Shown: positions 1 to 11,636 of the stretch, piece by piece | How the letters are laid out: each line of letters opens with the position of its first letter | Numbering within the stretch: position 1 is the stretch's first letter | NCBI GenBank assembly: GCA_038501625.1 | Contig: JAZAYU010000002.1 | Span: 16,978,053-17,042,052, forward strand | Length of the DNA stretch: 64,000 nucleotides | Source: Corbicula japonica | Taxonomy: Eukaryota; Mollusca; Bivalvia; Venerida; Cyrenidae | Direction: 5' to 3' | Translations under genes and position numbers: made by a program | Notes under the pieces: generated by a model | What the model saw: only the letters and a program-made list of their open reading frames with translations | What the model was told of the DNA's origin: nothing | The model's database searches: none

Positions 1-146
1 ACATTTTTGTACGACTTAGGAAACATTGGCAATGGAATGCGAATTGAACATCAATCTTTCCGCTTACTACACTCAGTGGTGTAGTCTAGACTCAGACCAG
101 TATTTAGAGTAATAACACTGCACAAAGTGCTATAAATGGGCTTTAG

Positions 147-336
147 ATGGTACAATAATTATTTATGGATAAGTGCCCGGACACAAAATGCCAAATTGAA
201 TGAAGAATTGCCCATAACCGGGGAAAATTGTTTCTGCGGGTATGGTATTACATTTTCTAGTAAAGCGTGCAGATTTAAGTTATTGGAAAATAATTCAGTT
301 CCTGATTGCAGAAAAGCAAGCCTCAAGCAAGATAAG
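147..336 (+). CDS. candidate internal exon, Cys-containing protein of unknown family
   Basis: An open frame of about 63 codons ends at a plausible splice donor (AAG|GTATAA at 336/337). A possible acceptor is CTTTAG just before 147, though its pyrimidine tract is weak; the same frame also has an ATG at 136. The translation includes WISARTQNAK and later ENCFCGYG followed by two more cysteines. The CxC spacing recalls WSC-type extracellular domains, but too little is present to assign one. Base composition is richer in G and C than the flanks, as expected of coding sequence. I do not recognise the gene. It could be a chance frame. Confidence 0.35.
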
Positions 337-504
337 GTATAACCGTAATATGTACATTATAAACATTGTTACATGAAACTTATTCTGAAATTACACTCCG
401 ACCTGTATATTATATTTAAAATTAATTACATTTTACCTGTCTCTATTTGTGTGGAACATTTTTTCTGATCTTAATGTGTAATTTAAATAGTATTACTAGT
501 AGAT

Positions 505-745
505 GAACATGGAACTTTGAAAGCCATCGAATACGTCAAATATTGCAGGCTCTGTTTGATAGGATCTTTTCATGGGCAGTAATGCAAATAGAAAATATTA
601 ATTAAAGCATAAAATAAACGGTATGCATATGACGGTGAACATGGGACTTTCAATGTTTTATTTGCAGAGAAATAATTTTTCATTTTGCATGATTTGCGAC
701 ATATGGTCCCCAGTTAAAATGGGTTTACCCTAAACGTAAACCAAT
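505..745 (+). repeat. repeat family R2, copy a (internally deleted)
   Basis: Shares GAACTTTGAAAGCC, ATATTGCAGGCTC and CATGGGCAGTAATG with copies at 17.5, 21.7, 24.5, 49.4 and 63.2 kb. A second block (around 625-745, with ATATGGTCCCCA) matches the 3' part of the 24.5-kb copy. The middle segment present in other copies (CACGCCGCCTAG region) is missing. Probably a non-autonomous mobile element; superfamily unknown. Confidence 0.7.
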
Positions 746-1375
746 GAAATTTCATTTTAAGAGAAAAGTTAACGCTTCTCATTTGTCTTCTAATAACAGT
801 GTTTTTTTTTTCAATGTAAAATCCAATGTAATAATGTTGTAGCAGATAATTCCTAAATGTAAAAGGCACCCCTCAATAAATCTCTTCTAACATGCATTCA
901 TGCTTTATAATTATAAATAATTAAAATCCATTGTTCCCAAGAAAATGGATAACAGATATGAATTCCAATCATTAAAGCTTCCTTTATGCTTTAATCATAA
1001 CCGAATTATTAATAAAGTTGCATAATAATTAAAAGACGTATTTGCTACCTTTTTAAACGAAATTTTAGAAAACAAACAATGAATTAAGGACTGCATGTAA
1101 TAATAAGACTTCAAGTCTTAATTGCATAGTTCATTTTGCGTTATCACATATTTTTAGGTATCGATGGGCCGTTTCATTCAAGAAAGGAAAATACCATTAA
1201 TACATGTAATGGAAACTAGTGTTTAAAATGCCGGTTTAAAAATCTATAACCTAGGAATAATTTGAATTATTCAAGGGCCTTTTTAGGACAATATCCAGTC
1301 ATCTTGCTAACCGAAAGTTACAGTTTTATATGCCATACTAGCCTAGCTGAAACTTAAGATTTGAGACCAATCTCA
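746..1375. other. no gene seen; AT-rich spacer
   Basis: Low-complexity AT-rich sequence with a poly-T run near 802. A pyrimidine-rich acceptor-like site ending TTTTTAG near 1157 is followed by two short open frames, but no donor or recognisable product. I see nothing else that can be supported. Confidence 0.5.
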
Positions 1376-1567
1376 TTTTGCCACTGACCGTTCCATGGCG
1401 GTAACCCAAGGGTTCTCATTTTCGTTAATTGTTTGTGGTACAAATGTATCTTATTTAAATTTGAAATACTAATAAACACACGCTGTCTTTCCCCCCAATT
1501 TTTCGCGGCGTCAGAGGCTGTGTTTTGTGAGTGTGGCGACTCCTGATCTGCATATTTCACTTTTTAT
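1376..1567 (-). repeat. repeat family R1, copy a (5'-half fragment)
   Basis: Read on the minus strand it carries R1 landmarks in order: TGCAGATCAGGAGTCGCCAC-like head, CACAGCCTC, TTAACGAAAATGAGAA, GGGTTACCGCC and GGTCAGTGGCAAAA. It stops in the conserved hairpin, so only one hairpin arm remains. The body is A/T-decayed relative to the copies at 16.4 and 62.6 kb. Confidence 0.75.
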
Positions 1568-2910
1568 CATCAGGGGCCTGGGACTTTTGCATTCTCTGGT
1601 TGTCATTGTAACAGAATGATGGATAATTACGTTTCTTATTTTGCACAATATACTCCCAAACCGCTTAAAGCCACGTCGTTTTATCAAGAACCCAAAAAGC
1701 GTCAACATGAGAGAAAGAAAGCCACACTGATTATTTTATAGCCAATCATAGTTATAAGGCAGTCTGCATGCTGTGAAGATTTTGTCATTCACGACTTCGA
1801 TATCCCGGCGAGAAAACACATTTATCTCCAATATTGCAATGCATTTTTTCCTAGATTGTCAAAGACGTAATGTTGTACTTGTTTTTTTTGCTTTTTTGTG
1901 TGAGGCCTAAAAAAAAAGGTTTGTTTCTGGTTACATCCTTGAAAAAACAATGGGTCTGTAGGTCGACTTTCTTTTTTTTTTTCTTTTTTTTTTTTAGGGG
2001 AAGGAACCAAAGTCCAAGTATATACCATCTTGTGTGTTAGTAAGTATATCAAAGATTAAAATTGTTAAATTTGTACAGTAGACTCCGGGAAATCGAATAC
2101 ACAAATTGTCAGCTAAAAATATACTATTGCCCGGAGCGTTCGATTCGCCGGTAATCGTATACATCATTAAATCTGCATATATTTGTTGACAAGGGAGGTC
2201 AGGTAGATCGTGTTCTGGACAATACTCGTGATAAATATGCATCATTTATATGTTTATTGATTGATTAACAGACCCTTCTGTCATGTACTGCTACAAAATA
2301 AATGTTTCAAATTATATTATGACACCGCGAAATTTACAACGTGAATGTAAAATAAGTATTAAAACAAAGACCTTTATATTACCTATATAGGTCTTTGATT
2401 AAAACACTAACCAATGCGAACATATTCCATAATTAATTACATCCCAATTTTATCTCAAGTATCATATTTCAGTATTATTGCATCATCAACCAATTTAACT
2501 CAGCTAAAAATGACAAATGTCACGTACACACTTCTTGTAGATCAAACGATTTCAAAGCAGAGCCGATAAAACAACACAGTCTTGATATGAGCCGACAATT
2601 TCCTTTGAAGTTGCATTTCATTGACGGTTGGTATCAATGTTTACCTCCATACTGACTGTCAATCAAATGCAGTCTCCGTATGAAATTAACAGTGAAGGCG
2701 GATCAAAGAAAGTACATTAATCTACGAGTATTTTTAAAACATTTTTGAGAAAATTTCTTTTTGTTTGTTTTTGAATTGTGCGGATTATGTGATAATTTAA
2801 AAGAGACAATAGAATTTGAACGTGGATTATTGTAAGTACATGTACCAATAACGTCTCGATAACGGATAGGCCTAGGTTCCTGTGTTTTGTAACAGATTTT
2901 TAACGCCCGA
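1568..2910. other. no gene seen; poly-T tracts and one transposon-end fragment
   Basis: Contains long T runs (about 1968-1996) and a sequence starting CAGTAGACTCCGGGAAATCG at 2076 directly after a TA. That resembles one end of a pogo/Tigger-type element; no partner end was found. At 2830 a GTAAGT donor follows about 30 open codons with no start or acceptor. Nothing else can be supported. Confidence 0.4.
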
Positions 2911-3399
2911 TTGAATATGCTATTTGAAAGAGGTGACAGGTTACAGTTTATTTGCCCCGAAATGTATCTCTCTTTTTTAGAGGTATCTTTTAAGGTATTG
3001 AAGTGTAGAAAAGGGAAAACTCACTGCATTTTATTCTTTAATTCCATTGAAACTAATAAACCAGTGTTTCAACTTAAAGTTGAATTGTTTTGCTTAACAT
3101 GTAATATAAATAATTATTCTTTTAATTACAATTAGATGTGTAATGCCGTAATGTGGTTTAATGCGTGGATATTGTTGATTTGTTCATGGCTATTTTTTGT
3201 AAAAAAAAATATGTTGGATATACTTACCTTAATACCTACCACTTTTTGCAACCACTGTGCCTCACTTTCAACTCGTATTAAGTCGTTTTTAGCTGTATTC
3301 GTGATATTGTTGCAATTAACACATAATCAAATATATACATATCCCGTCAAAGATGGTAAAAGTTCTATCACTACAACCAAAGCAGGGTTAATAATTTGA
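2911..3399 (+). other. long open stretch broken by one stop; possible leader exon at its 3' end
   Basis: One frame stays open from 2911 to 3399 except for a single TAG at 3133-3135, unusual length for this AT-rich DNA. The downstream half starts with ATG at 3136 and has two hydrophobic stretches (WILLICSWLFFV and FLAVFVILLQL). The second is followed by HNQIYTYPV, which could be a signal-peptide end. A weak donor-like GTTAAT lies near 3386. No family is recognised. It may be chance, or a decayed coding region. Confidence 0.15.
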
Positions 3400-3755
3400 T
3401 CAGTGCTGTTTCTTTCACTCATTTTACGATACAGATATCAGTACATAATTGTTCACTTATAAAGCCATTATTAAACGATTCTGCATTCACGCCGTATCAC
3501 GTATGCACTTCGAACAGAAATCTTAATCTATTTGCTTCCTTAATTCTACAATGAAGTCGTCGGTGGATCAAAAGAATATTTTTACTGGCTCGCCGAACGT
3601 TGACATCCATGATTGTTTACCTTGGCGAATTCAATCATGGAATTAGCAACGTTGACCCGAAAGCAAACGCAACGGGGTTTACATATATTACATGGACAAA
3701 AATCACGCCGGAGAAGAAAGTGAAAGTAAATTTTCCAAAAATGAAACGGTGCTGG

Positions 3756-3794
3756 CTGTTATTTTGCACCGGACATTGTGTCCGAAAATAACAG
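3756..3794. repeat. compound hairpin
   Basis: Outer arms CTGTTATTTT and AAAATAACAG pair perfectly. Inside, CGGACA and TGTCCG pair around TTG, with GCAC unpaired on one side. No neighbouring gene explains it. Confidence 0.6.
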
Positions 3795-4576
3795 AATTTT
3801 TCGTTGGTCAAAATCCCGGTCGGCTTTTCATACAATTTTTTTGGGAGGGCTGAAAAAAAGTTACGGTCGGCGCTATTTAGAGACGGTCGGTCGGGTAACC
3901 AGAAACAAACCTATTTTTTAGGCCTGATATACCTTTAAAACAGTATAAGCAGTTAGTGCAAACAGTAAAAGATACTTAGCGTTTTTCGAAACTGTGATAG
4001 TGACATAACTATGCCAAACAGTTGTTAATCATTCATAACTATCATACATTATATCGCATGTATTTTAAAAAAGCAGTCGTTCGTGAATAAATTAGTTTAT
4101 CGTAATCTAGATGTCGTGGTTGCGTGGATCAACAACTTCATATCCTAAACATAATACAACCGCAATTTGCTATCCCCTGTTACGCCGTACATGTACCTAT
4201 TGTTTGTTTGTTAGTGCTAAAATGGCTTCATAAAATTTTCATAAAGTGTATGATTACATTTGCAAATATGTAAACAACTTAAGACATTATCCATCTCACG
4301 CGGGTTAAAAATCAAAATTATATACATTGTATTATCTATAGCTTCATGGAAACCGTGGACTATAGTAACATGATATAATTGAAATTTTATTCTTGCAGTA
4401 TTTATCTATAATTCCACCGTTACGTGACATTCCGAGACTTCAAACTCTTTTACAGTTGCACTGAATGTACAGATTAAACCGATACTATTATTATATTAAT
4501 AACGAGTGAAAAACTCAGGCGTTCCCTGTTCCCTATATTAAAATAAATAAAGTTTTATGTTTTGTTTTCTCTGTAG
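3795..4576. other. no gene seen
   Basis: AT-rich spacer with no repeat family, palindrome or reading frame I can support. It ends in the pyrimidine tract that precedes the candidate exon at 4577. Confidence 0.4.
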
Positions 4577-4695
4577 ATCAGTTAGGTTTTGCAACAAGTA
4601 TATACACATAAAAGGTTTTATACAAGAAGCAGGAAAGGCCACAGCCTACAACAACATGTTCAGGAAGTCAACTAGAAAAGAAATGGACAGTAAAG
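4577..4695 (+). CDS. candidate internal exon, basic protein segment
   Basis: The acceptor TTTTGTTTTCTCTGTAG is one of the best pyrimidine tracts in the window, and the donor AAAG|GTATAC is good. Between them 119 bp is open in one frame (phase 1 start). It encodes a basic segment including VRFCNKYIHIKGFIQEAGKA and FRKSTRKEMDSK. The flanks lose openness soon after, as expected if splicing is real. I do not recognise the family. No partner exon is certain; the 9.8-kb candidate is on the same strand. Confidence 0.4.
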
Positions 4696-5448
4696 GTATA
4701 CCTATGTTAATTATACTTGACTTTGAGTCACTAGCATTCTTGGATACCGTTAGTATTGGTTTGATGCATTTGTTCTGAAGTAATAGGCATCCATATTTAA
4801 TCCTTATTGTGTACCCTACTCTATTTGCTTATCTGTTGTACTTTTACGTTTAATACGACGTACTTCAAAATAAGACATCACAAACAATTAATGAAAAAAC
4901 AAAACAAAAAACAACAGAACATTATGGTTATCGCATTGGGACCGAAACTGGCAGAGTAAATTTACTCTATTTAAATTTTTTCATTTTGCACCAACCTTGC
5001 AACTAACCATATTAAATCAACTTCAACCGAAGGAAACTTTATTTCTTTCCAAAATCAGCCCGATTCCACATATATGACATTTGACACATTTGACACTATA
5101 TACCTATAAACCTATATAATAACAAACACAAGGAATGCAGCGCATTCGAACACAACCCACTATCCCGTCACAAAAATTTTCCAGCTATTTAACTCACCAA
5201 ACTTCTCAAAAACATTGCAAAAGTTCATAATGGCACTTACAAGGAAAAAGGAAAGCCCACTCACCATTGAAGAAAAGGACATAGAATCCTAATATCGCAA
5301 ATTGAATAGCTGTACATTTTTGTGGCTTTGTTTGCCTGTAGATCATGTAAAAGAGAGTTACGATTTGTGGGTATGTGTGCATGAATATGAGGTACATCTA
5401 GGAGTGAGGTACTAATTGCAAGCAAAGAAATAATGACTTTACCCTTAC

Positions 5449-5590
5449 CATATAACAATGACCGGAACTGAATGGAATATAGATCGTGCTTACGTGTACA
5501 TTTTTGTATCACAAAGAATACAAAAGTCAAAATAGATAAACGACGAGGTATTTCCTTGGTGTGACTGAAAGAGATCATAAGTTGTACTGG
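5449..5590 (-). CDS. candidate exon with hydrophobic N-terminal-like segment
   Basis: On the minus strand a pyrimidine-rich acceptor ends TTTCCCAG just before 5590, and a donor ATATG|GTAAGG follows 5449. The 142 bp between is open. It has an internal Met followed by SFSHTKEIPRRLSILTFVFF, a basic then hydrophobic pattern like a signal or anchor segment. The open frame continues to 5261 past the donor, giving 115 codons in all. No family is recognised. Confidence 0.25.
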
Positions 5591-6933
5591 CTGGGAAATT
5601 GAAACCACCCGTAAAAAACAGACAAAAGTTGAAACAAACGTATACGTTTTAAAGTCCCAGCTCTAAACTGGAAGAATATACTTAGTCTATTGAAAAATCA
5701 TATTTGTCCATTATATAGACTCTAATATATAAACTATCTAACAGAACACAAAGGGTCCTATCGAATTCTTTCTTATAGACGGGATTGTCAATGATATTGT
5801 TTAATTATAGTTAACGAACTTTTAAGAAGCTAAATATAATGGAGCTATATTTAGCAACGACGAGGAGACCACTTCATGCGCGATCTCGATTTCTTTGACG
5901 TTTCGGAAATCCTACTTTCGCTTTTAGTCGCGAGGACCAAATTTATTTTAGTAAATTAAAATTTTATTAGCCAGAACTAATGCTGCAAATTTGTGCCTAT
6001 AATTCCAAATACATGTAATATTTCATACAAGAGCGGGTTAAATTGAAGTAATGCCGCTTTAAAAGTATATACATTGTATTTTAGCTGAAAAAGGACTAGA
6101 TTCACAAAGGCTCAAAAATGGCCTAAAATTACGATAAATTTTCAAACTGCATTTACATCATGGAATGTGTGTTATTTATAATCTATGTTTTCTTTGAGAG
6201 ATAAGAAATAAAGATAAACATAAGAACTGAAATGAAAAATCATGCATGTCAAATGTGTTTTGAATTTGAAAATGTTGCAAAATACACATTTTTCTGTTAA
6301 ATTTCCAACATATTTTGGTGATTTTCGTACGGGACATAGGCCTCGACCAAAAATAATTTATACATTTTATTGTATTAAGACATACTCAATTTATGGTCAA
6401 AATTTGGTTTTGGTCGAGAAGTGTGCCCATATTGAAATCCTTTTAAATCTGCTCTGAAAATGGACCAACTTGGGATTTTTTTGCATATTTTCATAATTTT
6501 ACGCAACGTTGATGGTCCATTATTGAACTGTTTTAACAGTGTTCAATAAAAAAACTTTTAGATATCGTAAGTGTAAGCACTGATGTATTCAACAGCATTA
6601 AAGTTTTAGGTTTGTAACAAAAAATAAATTTTTACATATTTTTAGGCCAATATTAGGCCTTCGTGAACATGCTCCTTTACTAACGTAACAAATTACTATT
6701 ATGCTCTGCGGCCTTTGAAGGACGTAATTGAAATTCTATCCTAGATTAATGAACACTTTATAAATAATTGCAAAAATATGGAAATTAGGAGTGATTCTCA
6801 GAATTCTAGTCAAGGAATCAGGCAAAATTAAAGAAATTAGGGCTTTTAGATATTCGATTATCACAGTTTGTCTCTGCAAATTATTAACAGTTATTTTTTG
6901 GAATACAAATCAAATCGATAGAGAGCTTTGGTC
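5591..6933. other. no gene seen; one foldback motif
   Basis: AT-rich spacer. CTCGACCAAAA near 6342 and TTTTGGTCGAG near 6413 form 11-bp inverted arms about 75 bp apart, with weaker pairing outside (GGGACATAGG versus GTGTGCCC). This may be a small decayed foldback element. The rest shows nothing supportable. Confidence 0.4.
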
Positions 6934-7035
6934 CCAAGATCATAGAAGACTGTAGATCAGTCTCAAATATAAAGCATCTGATTTGCTGAAAGGTTGCCAT
7001 TTCAGCAAATCAGATGCTTGAGGTTTTAGACTGGT
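6934..7035. repeat. palindromic element family P, decayed copy E
   Basis: AAGCATCTGATTTGCTGAAA pairs with TTTCAGCAAATCAGATGCTT across a short centre. These are the same arms as the better copies at 45.5, 49.5, 52.0 and 52.3 kb, with ATTGG changed to ATTTG in both arms. The outer arms are partly lost. Confidence 0.7.
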
Positions 7036-7079
7036 ACATTGTATTCGGTCATATTTTTGACATTTAAATTGTTACTTAA

Positions 7080-7861
7080 GGTAAGACCTGTGTAATGAAT
7101 ACCTATGTCCAGAAGAGTATCCAAGGGAGGTAACTATAGTAGTAAATTAGGTTAGATTTCTCTCATGCAAGAGGACAATGGTTCAAATCCCACAGGAAGC
7201 TATTTTTTTTTGTAAGCCTAGAGCTTAAATAATTGGCATACTTCTTTTTTTCCTGTGTAATTATGTCATTGAATATAAAATTCTCATGATTTAAACTAAA
7301 ATAAGCAAAATAATCAAGATTGAAGGGGTTTTCGCTATCAGAATAGTGTTTATTCAAGTCATCAATTGGAAAATTTCTAAACCTGGACGGTAAACTTCTC
7401 TGAAATTTTGTTTAAATTTTGTTTAAGGTATATAGTTAAAAAATGGTAAAGTTTGGTATATTGCACCAATCAGGACTTTGCACAATTTTCATTAATTTAG
7501 TCTCGTGAAATATAAAAAATGCATTTTTTAAATTTATTTGGTCAAAAAATTTCATTTTAAGATAAATTCTGTATTTATATATTATGTCTTAAATTGGTTT
7601 AGTAAAATATAACATATTTTGGATAAACTGTAAAAAAATTAGGGTTGAATTTATCAATAACAAAAAATTTTGTCACCGATTAAAGAAATAGGATACTTTC
7701 ACGTTTTTTCTCACTTTTTTTAAATAAAAAAAGCTAAAAATCTCAAAAACTACACGGTGAAAATCATTAAAATTTTGCATACAAGTCAGTGGTATGAAGC
7801 AGTTGATGAAAATATAATCAGATGTTGGATTCTTAATAGTGCCTATTACACAGGTCTTACC
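7080..7861. mobile_element. TTAA-flanked terminal-inverted-repeat element, 782 bp
   Basis: GGTAAGACCTGTGTAAT at 7080 is matched exactly by its reverse complement ending at 7861 (17/17). Both ends are directly flanked by TTAA (7076-7079 and 7862-7865), as for piggyBac-type target duplication. No transposase frame is present, so it is non-autonomous. Inside, GGTTCAAATCCCACAGG at about 7171 fits the RNA polymerase III B-box consensus and is followed by a T run, so a tRNA-like piece may be embedded. Confidence 0.75.
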
Positions 7862-7944
7862 TTAATTTAGAAAGAATTTACAATTATTTATTTTTTCCCA
7901 TAACTAAAAGGTAATTTTGTTACATCTTTTGACAATGAAATGTT

Positions 7945-8075
7945 TTTTTTTTACCGCGAAATGTATAATAAATAATGTCGTTCGTTCAACTTTATGACGT
8001 CATTTCAAGGATTGACGTCAACTGGCCGAATGTACCTTTTCCGGTGACGCGCCCCAAATAATTGAATTTTGACAA
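7945..8075 (+). repeat. repeat family R4 with CRE-type palindromes, copy a
   Basis: CAACTTTATGACGTCATTTC, a second TTGACGTCAAC and GTGACGCGCCC recur in inverted orientation at 25.42-25.52 kb. TGACGTCA is the full palindromic binding site for CREB/ATF proteins. Repeat or regulatory status cannot be decided from two copies. Confidence 0.55.
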
Positions 8076-8353
8076 GGAATCTGGAAAACAAAATAACAGA
8101 AAAATGTGTATTTTTAAATAATAAGTTCTCCTGGAAAACAAATGATGGGTATCACAGAGAAAGCAAAATCCCAAACTTAAAAAGGAGAAGAGACATGGTA
8201 ATTGACCGGTGTACGAAAAACTCACATATGCAAGCATACCACAATAATGAATAAACGTACGATTTTATTTCAACATTAAAGATAATGCGGTAATAACACG
8301 CGAATGGTAAATACGACTGCAAGGATAAACTTGCTGTTTTTCTTCGTTAAACG

Positions 8354-8441
8354 TTCTCTTTGATATGCAGGTTTATATTCTCAGATCTCCTGTCAAATTC
8401 TCTTTGATATGCAGGTTTATATTCTCAGATATCCTGCCAAA
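8354..8441 (+). repeat. 44-bp tandem duplication
   Basis: Two adjacent copies starting TTCTCTTTGATATGCAGG, 44 bp apart, nearly identical (differences such as AGATCTCC versus AGATATCC). A recent local duplication. Confidence 0.85.
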
Positions 8442-9120
8442 ATTCTATTCTTTTCAGTTACGCTCATTGTCTTCTCTTTTATGTATGGGCCTACGCCTCT
8501 GAAAATGAACTCATATTTATCTGAAAATACCGCATATGACTGGTTCTATGTTTACCGCAATATGCACGTCGTCATTTGGGTACTATTTACAATAAATATT
8601 GAGTTGCGGTCGACCCGGGACTAGACGATGTGGACAGTAATACGCATTTCCAATATTGTCTATGAAATGGCTTAATCAAAATAAGGCTGCAATAATTTCA
8701 TATTTTTCATGTTCGGTTTCAACTTTCCAACCACTGCGTTATTGTTGATTTCTAATTTCTTGATGATGGTCATTTATCTGTCGTCTTCGTTTCTATCTTT
8801 TTGAGGATAGCACCGTTTCTTCATATCAACTTTTTTGATGCGTTGTTTTTTTTAATGCCGGAAGACGAATCCTATTCATAAGCCAACAAATGAGAAAAAA
8901 AAATCTTACATTGACAGCAAAATAAACTGTCGGTGAATAAGATTGATCGATACTTTTCATAGAAAATTCTTTTATCAAATACAGATTTTTTCCTCGATTT
9001 TAAGAAATCTTCTAAACTATACGGCTTTTATTTTCTCTTTAATTTGTATTGTCAGATTGTTTTAGAAACTGGTCTGAATATGAATGTATGCTTATAAATT
9101 TATTATCTATCCCCCTATTT
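8442..9120. other. no supportable gene
   Basis: An acceptor-like TTCTTTTCAG near 8457 precedes about 55 open codons to a stop at 8622, with hydrophobic and Tyr-rich content. There is no donor, known domain or repeat. The rest is AT-rich spacer. Confidence 0.3.
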
Positions 9121-9160
9121 CTCTCTCTCTCTCTCTCTCTCTCCTCTCTTTCTCTCTATC
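9121..9160 (+). repeat. CT microsatellite
   Basis: About 23 bp of pure (CT)n followed by interrupted CT/TTTC repeats. Not embedded in an R1 copy, unlike the one at 16.7 kb. Confidence 0.95.
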
Positions 9161-9773
9161 TTTCTCGTTATTTAACTCTATCTTTCTCTGTTTTTAATGT
9201 ATGGTTTCCTGATATTCAAGCTTTCTTTTTCTCAATAAGCCTTAATTGGTAAGAATACACTGTTATCTTTTCAGCATTATCTACCTACTGACCGTATTTC
9301 ACTATCGCTATTGATGTCGTTACGTCCTTTTCTTATTCAGCTATCAATTTAGACCATTTATTTGTAATCTCAGTAAAGACTGCTCTAAGGACGAGCCATT
9401 GTTCTAATCTTATGATAAATCGACGCTTTTTCATTAGGGTAATCATAGACCTGGGGAGGGCAATCAAGAGTCGCTTCATTCAGCGTTCAATATCCCCAAG
9501 TCAGATGGAGTAGGTTACGCGACATTAATAGCGCAATGATAACACTGCATACTTTGCTGCTATAGTGGTAGTGATTTCAAAATGTTTAAATAATATGTGA
9601 GTTTGTTTTAAATCTCTAATGAATTATACAAATAACCTGAAATTAAAAACTGAATTAAGCTTGAATTTGAATCAATTACGAAAAAGAAGATCTTGAAGTA
9701 TTTGAGTTATTATTAGCAATTGGAAGACATTACGTTTTAAATCTTGAAAAATAGTTTATATAGATTTATATTA

Positions 9774-9907
9774 ATGGGATTTAAAAACAAAGCTTGCAAA
9801 AGAAAGCAACGTTATCTTACACAGAATAAAATACTTATTGAAATAAATAGAAGTTCTTTACTCATTTGTTCCGAAATGGATACAATATCTGGTGGATTAG
9901 TATCTAG
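9774..9907 (+). CDS. candidate coding exon ending in a consensus donor
   Basis: The frame is open from just after a TAA at 9738, has ATG at 9774 and a second ATG at 9876 (better start context, G at -3 and +4), and ends at CTAG|GTAAGT, a consensus donor. About 44 residues start MGFKNKACKRKQRYLTQ and end EMDTISGGLVS, leaving two bases to the next exon. The frame stops inside the donor, as expected if spliced. The sequence upstream of 9774 lacks a strong acceptor, so it could be a first exon. Family unknown. Confidence 0.3.
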
Positions 9908-10489
9908 GTAAGTTTGTTTTAATATTTATATATTTCATTAAGTACAAAAACATTTTTTCAATAAAATCCACCATGCAATCTAAAATATTATTTCGCTCTT
10001 TATTGGCATCCTACACTTAATAAAATATTTAGAAAACGGGTTCAAGTTTTAGAATATTCATTTATAAAAAAAGTCATATAATTAACAGAAATTTTGTTTC
10101 ACCAGTTAAAAATAAAAGTATATAACTCTGCGTGAACAGTTGCATGAACGCCAAAGCTATATATTATATATAACCACTCTTATTAAAATGCTACCTCCGT
10201 GATATGTCATCCTGGCATAAAATACGTATTGTCTGAATAGTAATAATGTAATGTTCAAGATATCATAGCCTCAAAAAGTAGAAACACTTTGAATTTGATA
10301 AATTACCTTATTGTAAATTTTACAAAAGTACATACAATTACTCGTAGGTTAATATTATTTTCGCCAACGAAAAGACACGCACGTTGAAAACCTCATTTCC
10401 TTAAGGATGATAGTTTAACTAGTTTGTTATGATCAATTAGCAACATAAATACATGCACAATAGCACCTTCTATCAGTAATGTTATCAGT

Positions 10490-10610
10490 AAAATAACCCG
10501 TTACCGATGTCATGCGGTGATTGTTACGTATATCAGGGCTATCCGATCAACCTTTTTTGGGGTTGTCCCGGTTAGCTCAATTGGCTGCGTCGCAGGAATT
10601 GCAGGGCTAT
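10490..10610 (+). repeat. repeat family R3 with tRNA A-box-like motif, copy a
   Basis: Matches 50.56-50.69 kb over GTTACCGAT, CGTATATCAGGG, TCAACCTTTTTT and CCGGTTAGCTCAATTGGCTG. TAGCTCAATTGG at 10573 fits the internal RNA polymerase III A box; I see no B box. A tRNA-derived SINE fragment is the simplest reading. Confidence 0.55.
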
Positions 10611-11471
10611 GCGCTGTCGCTCCCAGCTAGAGGCACTATCATTTTCTACATTTCAATGGGGGCATGGTGAGCTAACAGAGTTACTAATTATGTACAGTTA
10701 TTGGTGCATGGTTTACATGACTAGTAGTTTAGTAACCCTATAATGTCAAAAGTAACTCCGAATAAACCTTATCTCGGAGGTTTCCCATAAAAAGCAATAT
10801 TCTGGTTGAATATGGCAAAAACGAAGCCACACATAAGTGAGAGGGCGAGGAAATTCAAATGTTAAAATATCATTATCAGTCCTACAATAAAACCGACAGG
10901 ATAAATAACCTACACAAGAACTAATACTTACAAATCAGAACAATCAGGGTGTGTGTTACACATTTGAACAGTCATTTATTAAATAAATTATGTTAATATA
11001 TCTCAACCACTCGCTTATCATTCCCAAAATTAAAGCTCAAAAATATGCATTTTCCTGAACTCGGCCCGAGTTGACATCATCTCATACCCATGTTTATTTT
11101 AACCTGTTAATGTGAAATGGAAACAAAATTATAAGAGAAAATGCAACCTCATGTTACGTCCGTACTGTGACTTTGCTTAAATGAGAATTATCAATATTTA
11201 ACAAAGATTTGTTAAGAATAAAAGCCGGCTTCAACATCCTTAGCAGTTCCGGTTATAATATTGACTTTCTTTGATTACTTTTGTTGGGTCTGCTACCTTT
11301 GGTGTATATTTGTAAAGAGCTTAACAAATATTTGTTCAAGTCTTTTTTTCTGAATACACGCTATACAGGAAAATTAAATACCATCGTTTACTCAAATTAA
11401 ATAATGACTTAAGTTTGGAGCGTAAAATCGCACATTGAGCACTAGGAACTGATCAAACTTAATTGGAAGCA
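10611..11471. other. no gene seen
   Basis: AT-rich spacer without a repeat shared elsewhere in the window or a supportable reading frame. Confidence 0.4.
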
Positions 11472-11636
11472 TTTATAAAATGTATAGATATTTTGTAGAT
11501 GGAAATATATTGTATATTATATTATATATTAGGTTCCGAAAAGCCTATTTTGTTTATAAAATGTATAGATATTTTGTAGATGGAAATATATTGTATATTA
11601 TATTATATATTAGGTTCCGAAAAGCCTATTTTGTTT
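11472..11636 (+). repeat. exact 81-bp tandem duplication
   Basis: Two head-to-tail copies of an 81-bp unit (starts TTTATAAAATGTATAGATAT, ends CTATTTTG) with no difference that I can find. Either a very recent duplication or an assembly artefact. Confidence 0.95.
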
